A stretch of 5,002 nucleotides of DNA from an uncultured Micavibrio sp. (GTDB lineage: Bacteria; Pseudomonadota; Alphaproteobacteria; Micavibrionales; UBA1664): the NCBI GenBank assembly GCA_937896295.1, contig CALBME010000088.1, forward strand, positions 1 to 5,002, written 5' to 3'. How positions within the stretch are numbered: position 1 is the stretch's first letter; each line of letters begins with the position of its first letter. A program made the translations under genes and the position numbers. The notes under the pieces are model-generated. The model did not search any database and was not told where the DNA came from. It saw only the letters and a list, made by a program, of their open reading frames with translations. Shown here one piece after another: positions 1-5,002 of this stretch.

Positions 1-360
1 GGCGTCATCATTCTGCTGGTACCCTTCGCTGCTGTGGGTGCGGATCAGTTCATTGATATCGCGCTGCTGCCGCGCGAGACTTTCGACGATTTTCAGGTTG
101 TCGGTATGCTGGCGCATGATACGGCGCGCGGTCTCCACGGACGGATTAGGCCCCCAGCCGGCGTGCAACACTTTGCCTATTTCGTTCAGATTGATGGGGC
201 GCCCGCCTTCCAGCAGGTGCTTGTAATGCGCGTATTGTCCAAAAGTCATCTGGATGAAGGCGTGGAATTCACGGCCTGTGACCGTTTTGCCGTGGCAAAG
301 TTCGACATATTCGGCATCAAAATCGGCAAGGGCTTGGTCAAAAATCATCTGGCGCGTCAT
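1..360 (-). CDS. Hypothetical protein, 3' end missing (runs off left edge)
   Basis: I do not recognise this protein. The minus-strand frame starts at an ATG at 360 and stays open for 120 codons to the window edge, so the C-terminus is missing. An in-frame TGA at 367-369 makes this the first possible ATG; a weak GAGA lies about 6 bases upstream. A second ATG at codon 5 is possible but has no ribosome site. The product looks soluble and mostly helical, with no signal peptide or membrane segment. Residues 32-50 are aromatic- and His-rich (FHAFIQMTFGQYAHYKHLL). Residues 55-72 hold a Gly/Pro-containing stretch with HAGWGPNPS. Residues 75-107 form a charged amphipathic helix with possible coiled-coil character. 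The composition is protein-like on this strand, whereas the plus-strand frame opposite it is an upstream run-on of recG. It is divergent from recG, with an 87-base spacer. No function is assigned. Confidence 0.7.
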   Translation of the reverse strand, partial: MTRQMIFDQALADFDAEYVELCHGKTVTGREFHAFIQMTFGQYAHYKHLLEGGRPINLNEIGKVLHAGWGPNPSVETARRIMRQHTDNLKIVESLARQQRDINELIRTHSSEGYQQNDDA

Positions 361-402
361 AAATTCTCAATTAATATTCACCCCAGAGATAGTCCGGTTT
401 TG

Positions 403-418
403 GTTAATGACTGGTTAA
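403..418 (-). promoter_or_regulatory. Candidate CtrA-like box in the divergent spacer upstream of recG
   Basis: Read on the minus strand, the site is TTAACCAGTCATTAACC: TTAA, seven bases, then TTAAC. This is the full consensus known for the alphaproteobacterial cell-cycle regulator CtrA (TTAA-N7-TTAAC). On the plus strand it appears as a TGGTTAA direct repeat at 401-407 and 412-418, eleven bases (one helical turn) apart. It sits in the 361-447 spacer, 42 bases upstream of the leftward hypothetical gene start and 29 bases upstream of the recG ATG, so it could affect either promoter. Its TTAAC orientation points toward the hypothetical gene. I could not pair it with a convincing -10 element on either strand. 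The match is seen directly; regulation by CtrA is inference and depends on the host having CtrA. Confidence 0.4.
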
Positions 419-447
419 GATCACCCGATTACGGCACATTCATCCAC

Positions 448-2532
448 ATGCGTCCGCTTATCCTCGACCCACTGTACCGTTCGGTGCGCAGCCTGACCGG
501 CGTCGGCCCGAAACACGCCAAGCTGCTGGACAAGCTGCTGGGCGGCGAACGCATCATCGACCTTCTCTGGCACCAGCCCATCGACATCGTCGACCGGCGG
601 CATTCGCCCAAGCTCAAAGACGCCAAACCGGGACAGATCGTAACCACCACCGTCACGATCCAGAGTTACCAGCTGCCCAAACGCCGCGGCATGCCCGCGC
701 GCGTGATCGCGGATGACGGCACAGCGACCATCGATCTCGTCTTCTTCAACGTTTACGGCGACTGGTTGCAAAAAGCCTATCCGCTCAACAGCCAGGTGGT
801 GGTCAGCGGCAAGGTCGAACCATTCAACAACCGCCTGCAGATGGTGCACCCAGATCATGCGGGGAAGCCTGAGGATCTGGCATCGATTGCGAAGGTCGAG
901 CCAATTTATCCCATGACCGCAGGCATCGGGCCGAAACAGATATCCAAGACCATTGAAGAGGGTCTGAAAGTATTACCCGATCTGCCCGAGTGGCATGACG
1001 AGCATCTGCTCCGGCAAAAGAAATGGCCGACATGGCGCGCGGCCATGCGCGAGATGCACGCACCGCAATCACCGGACGATCTGAATGCGCACACACCGGT
1101 GCGCATGCGGCTGGCTTATGACGAATTGCTGGCCCGCAATCTGGCCATGCAGCTGGTGCGCCTGCGCAATAAAAAACAAAAGGGGCGATCTTTCCGGCAT
1201 GATTCCGCCACACGTACAAAACTGCTTAAATCCCTGCCCTTTACGCTGACCAACGCACAAAGCGCCGCGATTGCCGATATCGACAAGGACATGGAGGAAC
1301 CGCTGCGCATGCTGCGGCTTCTGCAGGGGGATGTGGGATCGGGTAAAACCATCGTCGCCTTTGCCGCCATGATGAACGCGGTGGCAAGCGGGGCGCAGGC
1401 GGCGCTGATGGCGCCCACAGAAATCCTGGCGCGCCAGCATGCCAAGACGCTGGCGAAACTGGCGGACGCGATGGGTGTTTCCATCGCCGTGCTGACAGGC
1501 CGCGACAAGGGTAAAACACGCGATACGCTGCAGGCGAAAATCAAATCCGGCGATGCGCAGATTGTCATCGGCACGCACGCCCTTTTTCAGGATGATGTCA
1601 CGTTCCGCGACCTTGGCCTGATCGTGATCGACGAACAGCACCGCTTTGGCGTGCACCAGCGTCTTGAACTGTCCGCCAAGGGCCTTGCGCCCGATGTGCT
1701 GGTGATGACGGCAACACCCATTCCCCGCACCCTGACCCTGACGCTTTACGGGGATATGGATGTATCGCGCCTGATGGAAAAGCCGCCGGGACGCAAACCG
1801 ATCGACACCGTTCTGATTTCCAATGAACGCGTGGGCGAGGTTATTGCCGGCCTGAAACGCAAAATCGCCACCGGCGCGCGCGCGTACTGGGTCTGCCCGC
1901 TGGTGGCAGAAAATGAAACACTGGACCTGGCGGCGGCGGAAGAACGCTACGAGACCCTGCAGAAATTTTTTGGCGACCGTGTCGGCCTTCTGCACGGGCA
2001 GATGAAGGCCGCCGACAAGGACAAGGCGATGAAGGCGTTTGCCGAAGGCGCGCTGGACGTTCTGGTCGCGACGACCGTCATTGAGGTCGGCGTGGACGTG
2101 CCACAGGCCAGCGTGATGGTCATCGAACACGCGGAACGTTTCGGCCTTGCGCAACTGCACCAGCTGCGCGGGCGCGTGGGCCGGGGCATGGAAGAATCCG
2201 CGTGCCTTTTGCTGTTCGCCACGCCGCTTTCGGAAATGGCCAAGCAACGCCTGTCCGTCATGCGCGATACGGAAGACGGCTTCCTGATCGCGGAGAAAGA
2301 TCTTGAACTGCGCGGCGCCGGTGAAATTCTGGGCACGCGCCAGTCGGGCGTACCGACCTTTCACCTTGTCGATCTTGAAGAACACAGCGACCTGATGGAA
2401 ACCGCGCATGCCGAGGCAAAACTTCTGGCCGACAAGGACCCGCATCTGACCGGGCGGCGCGGCGAAGCCTTAAAAATACTTTTGTACCTGTTCGCGCAGG
2501 ACGCCGCGATCCAGACATTGCGGTCGGGATAA
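448..2532 (+). CDS. recG: ATP-dependent DNA helicase RecG
   Basis: RecG is a superfamily 2 helicase that binds branched DNA, regresses stalled replication forks and processes Holliday junctions and R-loops. The product is 694 residues, essentially the length of E. coli RecG (693). The N-terminal wedge region opens with a GVGPK helix-hairpin-helix-like motif (residues 18-22), followed by an OB-fold around residues 60-130. Helicase motifs follow: Walker A GDVGSGKT (294-301), motif II DEQHRFG (395-401), motif III TATPIPRT (421-428) and motif VI QLRGRVGRG (572-580). The RecG-specific C-terminal segment follows with DLELRGAGEILGTRQSG (618-634). All key residues are intact. The frame is open back to base 34, but the extension is antisense to another gene, and MRPLILDPLY fits the family start, so I chose the ATG at 448. 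No Shine-Dalgarno sequence precedes it. The gene stands alone and converges on tRNA-Lys 36 bases downstream. A CtrA-like box lies just upstream. Confidence 0.97.
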   Translation: MRPLILDPLYRSVRSLTGVGPKHAKLLDKLLGGERIIDLLWHQPIDIVDRRHSPKLKDAKPGQIVTTTVTIQSYQLPKRRGMPARVIADDGTATIDLVFFNVYGDWLQKAYPLNSQVVVSGKVEPFNNRLQMVHPDHAGKPEDLASIAKVEPIYPMTAGIGPKQISKTIEEGLKVLPDLPEWHDEHLLRQKKWPTWRAAMREMHAPQSPDDLNAHTPVRMRLAYDELLARNLAMQLVRLRNKKQKGRSFRHDSATRTKLLKSLPFTLTNAQSAAIADIDKDMEEPLRMLRLLQGDVGSGKTIVAFAAMMNAVASGAQAALMAPTEILARQHAKTLAKLADAMGVSIAVLTGRDKGKTRDTLQAKIKSGDAQIVIGTHALFQDDVTFRDLGLIVIDEQHRFGVHQRLELSAKGLAPDVLVMTATPIPRTLTLTLYGDMDVSRLMEKPPGRKPIDTVLISNERVGEVIAGLKRKIATGARAYWVCPLVAENETLDLAAAEERYETLQKFFGDRVGLLHGQMKAADKDKAMKAFAEGALDVLVATTVIEVGVDVPQASVMVIEHAERFGLAQLHQLRGRVGRGMEESACLLLFATPLSEMAKQRLSVMRDTEDGFLIAEKDLELRGAGEILGTRQSGVPTFHLVDLEEHSDLMETAHAEAKLLADKDPHLTGRRGEALKILLYLFAQDAAIQTLRSG

Positions 2533-2552
2533 AAGCGGACAGGACACAGGAT

Positions 2553-2568
2553 GAATAAGGGGAATAAG
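2553..2568. repeat. Short tandem repeat GAATAAG, two copies
   Basis: GAATAAG occurs at 2553-2559 and again at 2562-2568, nine bases apart. The second copy directly abuts the 3' CCA end of the tRNA-Lys gene. It lies in the 36-base convergent gap between recG and the tRNA. It forms no hairpin and has no clear role; it may simply be the AT-rich tail of both transcripts. Confidence 0.4.
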
Positions 2569-2644
2569 TGGTGACCGCGGTGGGACTTGAACCCACGACC
2601 TACTGATTAAAAGTCAGTTGCTCTACCGATTGAGCTACACGGTC
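2569..2644 (-). tRNA. tRNA-Lys, anticodon TTT
   Basis: A full 76-base cloverleaf folds on the minus strand. The acceptor arms GACCGTG and CGCGGTC pair over seven positions with one T-G wobble. The D-stem is GCTC/GAGC with loop AATCGGTA. The anticodon stem is ACTGA/TCAGT with loop CTTTTAA, placing anticodon TTT (lysine, reading AAA and AAG) at 2609-2611. The variable loop is AGGTC, and the T-arm is GTGGG-TTCAAGT-CCCAC. The discriminator base is A (2572) and the CCA tail is encoded (2569-2571). The gene begins 31 bases after the coaD stop on the same strand, so co-transcription with coaD is plausible, although a separate promoter cannot be excluded. Its 3' side abuts the end of recG with no sign of an integrated element. 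Confidence 0.98.
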
Positions 2645-2675
2645 TTAACTTAAAAGACGGCCTTGTTTAACCGCT

Positions 2676-3170
2676 TTAGCGGACCGCTTCAAGGATTTTT
2701 TCCTGCACGGCCGGGGTTACGAACGGCGTGATGTCCCCGCCCAGACGGGCGATTTCCTTGAGGAAGGAGCTGGACACGAACTGCCACTTGTCGGACGCCA
2801 TTAAAAAGATGGTTTCGATGTCCGGGGCCAGCCTTGCGTTCATGCCGGTCATCTGGAATTCGTATTCAAAGTCCGAAACCGCCCGCAGGCCCCGGAAAAT
2901 GACGCCTGCGCCCTTTTCCCGGGCATATTCGACCAGCAGGGTGTCGAAGGTTTCGACCGTAATCAGGCCCTTTTTATCGGGAATCGCGTCCACATCGCCC
3001 TGTACCAGGCTCAGGCGGTCGGCCAGCCGGAACAAGGGCTTCTTATTGGGGTTGGTCGCCACCGCCACGATCAGGTGGTCGACCAGCCCGGCACAGCGTT
3101 TAATAATGTGCAGGTGCCCCTTGGTGATGGGGTCGAACGTGCCGGGATAGATGCCTATACGCTGGGCCAT
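2676..3170 (-). CDS. coaD: Phosphopantetheine adenylyltransferase (PPAT)
   Basis: CoaD is cytosolic and transfers the adenylyl group of ATP to 4'-phosphopantetheine to give dephospho-CoA, the penultimate step of coenzyme A synthesis. The product is 164 residues, usual for the bacterial family. The nucleotidyltransferase signature GTFDPITKGH is at residues 10-19, with the catalytic T/HxGH-type histidine at 19. The phosphopantetheine/ATP loop lysines are at 43-44 (NPNKKPLF). The family block FRGLRAVSDFEYE is at 92-104, and WQFVSSSFLKE (129-139) matches the nucleotide-binding ISSS/LVKE motif. No key residue is missing. MAQRIGIYPGTFDP is the normal family start and there is no other upstream ATG in frame. 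An AGGG lies only one base before the ATG, too close for a classic ribosome site. The gene is divergent from the methyltransferase pair and precedes tRNA-Lys on the same strand. Confidence 0.97.
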   Translation of the reverse strand: MAQRIGIYPGTFDPITKGHLHIIKRCAGLVDHLIVAVATNPNKKPLFRLADRLSLVQGDVDAIPDKKGLITVETFDTLLVEYAREKGAGVIFRGLRAVSDFEYEFQMTGMNARLAPDIETIFLMASDKWQFVSSSFLKEIARLGGDITPFVTPAVQEKILEAVR

Positions 3171-3240
3171 ACCCTGTTAAAGCATAACCAATGGCTTGTT
3201 TCTATTGCTTTTTTACCCTTTTTCCGCAATGGTCCTTTGC
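3171..3240. promoter_or_regulatory. Divergent promoter region between coaD and the methyltransferase operon
   Basis: This 70-base spacer separates two divergent starts and must hold, or lie next to, both promoters. It is distinctly AT-rich relative to the flanking genes and has a pyrimidine-rich plus strand (long T runs around 3207-3233). I see no confident -35/-10 pair on either strand. On the minus strand TATGCT, about 10 bases before the coaD ATG, is a possible but poorly placed -10 element. No inverted repeat or operator-like palindrome stands out. Confidence 0.35.
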
Positions 3241-4119
3241 ATGGATGCCCCCATTACCCTGATTGAACCCGGCTGGGACGGGTACCAGCTGGTCGATTCC
3301 GGCCACGGCCGGAAGCTCGAACGCTATGGCACCGTGCTGGTCGACCGGCCGGAGCCGCAGGCATTCTGGGCCCCGTCCCTGCCCGCCGAGCGCTGGGCCA
3401 AGGCCAGCGCCATCTTCAAAAACGCCTCGGAACGCGAGGAGGATGACGGCGGGCAATGGGACTTCCAGGTCAAAAACCCGCCCGAGACATGGACCGTCCC
3501 GGTCGAGGGGACCACGATGGTCACCCGGTTCATGGCCTTCCGCCATCTGGGCCTGTTCCCGGAACAGCGCCCCCACTGGCAATGGATGGCAAAACGGATC
3601 AATGGCCGCCCGTTAAAGATTCTCAACCTGTTCGCCTATACCGGCGCGGCCAGCCTGATCGCCGCCGCGAACGGCGCGCATGTGACCCATGTCGATGCAT
3701 CGAAGAAGGCCATCCAGTGGGCCAAGGATAACCAGGCCGCGTCCAAGATGGCCGACAAACCCATACGCTGGATCATCGAGGACGCGCGCAAATTCGTGCA
3801 GCGCGAACTGCGCCGCGGCAACACGTATGACGGCATCCTGCTCGACCCGCCGAAATACGGGCGCGGTGCCGACGGCGAGGTGTGGAAGTTCGAAACTGAC
3901 ATCGCGCCGTTCTTAAAGGATTGCGCCGCCCTGCTTTCACCCGATGCATCGTTCATGATCCTGACTGCGTATGCCTTACGCTTTTCGTCCGTGGCGCTGG
4001 CCCACATGATGCGCGATGTGCGCAACGACGGTGCGATCGACCACGGTGAACTGTGGCTGGGCGACGAAACCGGGCAGCGCCCGTTACCGACATCCCTTTT
4101 TGCAAGGTGGGCCGCATGA
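3241..4119 (+). CDS. Class I SAM-dependent methyltransferase, RlmI-like catalytic domain without PUA domain
   Basis: This is a probable RNA methyltransferase using S-adenosylmethionine, related to the RlmI/RlmK (COG1092-type) catalytic domain. The product is 292 residues. The N-terminal part (about 1-120) carries the GYQLVDSGHGRKLERYG block at 14-30 seen in this subgroup, then PVEGTTM. The Rossmann-fold domain follows: SAM-binding motif I ILNLFAYTGAASL (127-139), the acidic ribose-contact residue D152 in VDASKKAI, D181 in the EDARKF motif, and the catalytic-type DPPKY at 202-206. RlmI proper is longer and starts with a PUA RNA-binding domain that is absent here. The exact target is unknown, so no symbol is given. 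I chose ATG 3241; ATG 3229 and a TTG at 3196 are alternatives, but the added residues are hydrophobic and not family-like. None has a Shine-Dalgarno sequence. The stop overlaps the next gene's start (ATGA), indicating an operon. Confidence 0.85.
   Translation: MDAPITLIEPGWDGYQLVDSGHGRKLERYGTVLVDRPEPQAFWAPSLPAERWAKASAIFKNASEREEDDGGQWDFQVKNPPETWTVPVEGTTMVTRFMAFRHLGLFPEQRPHWQWMAKRINGRPLKILNLFAYTGAASLIAAANGAHVTHVDASKKAIQWAKDNQAASKMADKPIRWIIEDARKFVQRELRRGNTYDGILLDPPKYGRGADGEVWKFETDIAPFLKDCAALLSPDASFMILTAYALRFSSVALAHMMRDVRNDGAIDHGELWLGDETGQRPLPTSLFARWAA
4104..4119 (+). promoter_or_regulatory. Ribosome binding site and ATGA stop/start overlap
   Basis: AAGGTGG (4104-4110) is a strong Shine-Dalgarno match five bases before the ATG at 4116. 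That ATG shares bases with the upstream TGA (4117-4119) in an ATGA overlap. This fixes the start of the SpoU-type gene at 4116, although the frame is open further upstream, and implies translational coupling with the preceding methyltransferase gene. Confidence 0.85.
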
Positions 4120-4907
4120 GCGTGAAACAGGTGACATCAACCGCCAATACCGACATCAAGGCGATGCGCGCGCTTGATATGCGCAAGGAGCGCCGCGAAA
4201 CCGGCCTGTTCCTGGCCGAGGGTCTGCGCCATGTGCTTGAGGGGATCGACAATCACTGGACGCTGACCACGCTGGCCTATCACTGGAAGATCGCGCAGAA
4301 ACCCGAAGTCGCGCGCGCGCGCGATGCGTGCGTCAAGGCCGGCGGCACGTGCCTTGAGGTCAATGACCTTGTGCTTGAAAAACTCAGCCACAAGGACAAC
4401 CCGCAACAGGTGATCGGCGTGTTCAGACAGCGCCTTGTCGCGCTGAAAGACATGTCCGCCAGGAAATGCATCGTGGCGCTGGACCAGGTGCGCGACCCCG
4501 GAAACTTGGGCACCATCATCCGCACGGTGGACGCGGTGGGGGCGGATGGCATCATCCTGATCGACCAGTGCTGCGATCCGTTCTCGACGGAGGCCGTGCG
4601 CGCATCGATGGGGTCTTTGTTCGCCGTGCCGATCGCGCAGGCGCTCAAAGTCGATTTCAAGGCGTTCGTCAAAGACTGGAAAGGCACCGTCATCGGCACG
4701 CACTTAAGCGACAAGACGGTCGATTACCGCGCGGTGAAGTATAACGCCCCCACCCTTCTGGTGATGGGCAACGAACAGGCGGGCCTGTCGGACGATATCG
4801 CCAGCATCCTGCCCACGCTCGTCAAACTGCCCATGCATGGCCGCGCCGACTCCCTGAATTTAGCAATCGCGACGGGCGTGATGCTGTACAAAATCAACGA
4901 AGCTTAA
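4116..4907 (+). CDS. SpoU/TrmH-family (SPOUT) RNA 2'-O-ribose methyltransferase
   Basis: This enzyme class transfers a methyl group from S-adenosylmethionine to a ribose 2'-OH in rRNA or tRNA, acting as a dimer with a deep trefoil knot. The product is 263 residues, close to RlmB and TsnR sizes. An N-terminal substrate-binding domain is indicated by MRKERRETGLFLAEGLRHV (residues 22-40) and by NPQQVIGVF (95-103). The catalytic SPOUT domain shows motif 1 LDQVRDPGNLGTIIRTVDA (122-140) with N130 and R136, motif 2 VMGNEQAGLS (216-225) with E220, and motif 3 LPMHGRADSLNLAIATGVMLY (starting at 238) with S246 and N248. All three are intact. The substrate-binding domain argues for an rRNA enzyme (RlmB/TsnR type) rather than TrmH, but the target nucleotide cannot be read from sequence. 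It is the second gene of an operon with the preceding methyltransferase. Its stop overlaps the convergent gene on the right. Confidence 0.93.
   Translation: MSVKQVTSTANTDIKAMRALDMRKERRETGLFLAEGLRHVLEGIDNHWTLTTLAYHWKIAQKPEVARARDACVKAGGTCLEVNDLVLEKLSHKDNPQQVIGVFRQRLVALKDMSARKCIVALDQVRDPGNLGTIIRTVDAVGADGIILIDQCCDPFSTEAVRASMGSLFAVPIAQALKVDFKAFVKDWKGTVIGTHLSDKTVDYRAVKYNAPTLLVMGNEQAGLSDDIASILPTLVKLPMHGRADSLNLAIATGVMLYKINEA
4310..4323. repeat. (CG)7 dinucleotide tract inside the SpoU-type gene
   Basis: Fourteen bases of perfectly alternating C and G lie within codons for the segment V65-A-R-A-R69, in the linker between the substrate-binding and catalytic domains. Such tracts can adopt Z-DNA and are prone to two-base slippage, which would shift the frame. 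A shorter tract of eleven alternating bases occurs in recG at 1874-1884, so this may merely reflect GC-rich Ala/Arg codon use. Confidence 0.6.
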
Positions 4908-5002
4908 CCCTCGATTTTTTTACGAATTCTTTCTTCGAGATCGGCATATTTTCTTCCCCATACACTCTCTTCAAAAAGCCGGATCTCGTTCAAGGGATCC
5001 AA
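4904..5002 (-). CDS. C-terminal end of an unrecognised protein (5' part beyond right edge)
   Basis: From the right edge the minus strand reads 32 sense codons and a TAA (4904-4906). The tail is highly charged and helical, with LNEIRLFEESVWGRKYADL followed by a basic end, RIRKKIEG. I recognise no family. Its stop shares the palindromic TTAA at 4904-4907 with the stop of the convergent SpoU-type gene, a compact arrangement that supports a real gene end. By hand count the 95 bases after the SpoU stop are about 42% G+C, against about 63% in the 60 bases at 4801-4860. The segment also uses AGA arginine codons twice. That composition could mark a transferred gene or simply a lysine- and glutamate-rich tail. 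Being only 32 codons, it could still be a chance open frame. Confidence 0.5.
   Translation of the reverse strand: MDPLNEIRLFEESVWGRKYADLEERIRKKIEG

Noticed and set aside
34..447. Open frame extending RecG upstream by 138 codons
   Set aside because: The extension has no RecG family similarity, crosses the AT-rich spacer and is antisense to a sensible minus-strand frame that starts at 360. A RecG starting at 448 has the normal length.
1069..2445. Long minus-strand open frame of 458 codons opposite recG
   Set aside because: It is antisense to the conserved helicase domain, its product is rich in His, Gln, Arg and Phe with no recognisable motif, and it is expected as a codon-bias shadow in GC-rich DNA.
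2569..2644. tRNA-Lys as an attachment site for an integrated element
   Set aside because: The 3' end of the tRNA abuts recG after a short gap. No integrase, direct repeat of the tRNA end or foreign gene is present on that side.
2671..2682. CCGC-TAAA-GCGG hairpin (minus strand) at the coaD stop as a terminator
   Set aside because: The stem is only four base pairs, it overlaps the coaD stop codon and no T-run follows it on the minus strand.
3196..3240. Possible signal peptide or membrane anchor (MFLLLFYPFSAMVLC) on the class I methyltransferase
   Set aside because: It depends on a TTG start in the T-rich divergent spacer, lacks the usual basic N-terminus and ribosome site, and the cytosolic enzyme family begins near ATG 3241.
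448..4907. Relation to the E. coli trmH-recG gene neighbourhood
   Set aside because: The SpoU-type gene here is separated from recG by the minus-strand coaD and tRNA, and its N-terminal substrate-binding domain does not fit TrmH. The proximity is probably coincidental.
4915..4921. Run of seven T after the SpoU-type gene as a rho-independent terminator
   Set aside because: No GC-rich hairpin precedes it, and the T run reads as AAA/ATC-type codons of the convergent partial gene.

Overview
The window looks like an ordinary chromosomal housekeeping segment of a GC-rich proteobacterium. An alphaproteobacterium is the best guess. This rests on the RecG N-terminus style, the lean non-Shine-Dalgarno starts, and a TTAA-N7-TTAAC motif that matches the alphaproteobacterial CtrA box. 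It is inference: no rRNA or lineage-defining marker is present. Coding density is very high, and no intergenic gap exceeds about 90 bases.

Layout, left to right. A small unrecognised protein runs leftward off the left edge (1-360, minus). An 87-base divergent spacer containing the CtrA-like box separates it from recG (448-2532, plus), which encodes the branched-DNA helicase that remodels stalled replication forks. recG converges on a complete tRNA-Lys(TTT) gene (2569-2644, minus). This lies 31 bases downstream of coaD (2676-3170, minus), which encodes phosphopantetheine adenylyltransferase of coenzyme A synthesis. A 70-base divergent spacer follows. Then come two methyltransferase genes on the plus strand: a class I SAM-dependent enzyme with a DPPKY motif (3241-4119) and a SpoU/TrmH-family (SPOUT) RNA 2'-O-ribose methyltransferase (4116-4907). 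Their stop and start codons overlap as ATGA and there is a good ribosome binding site, so they are almost certainly one operon. The right edge holds the last 32 codons of a minus-strand gene whose stop overlaps the SpoU stop in a shared TTAA. This tail is clearly AT-richer than its neighbours.

Functionally the genes cover DNA repair (RecG), translation (tRNA-Lys and two probable RNA modification enzymes) and CoA synthesis. No mobile element, CRISPR array, phage gene, toxin-antitoxin pair or evident new multi-gene system is visible. The points most worth checking are the CtrA-like box between the unknown gene and recG, the two uncharacterised edge genes, and the RNA target of the coupled methyltransferase pair.
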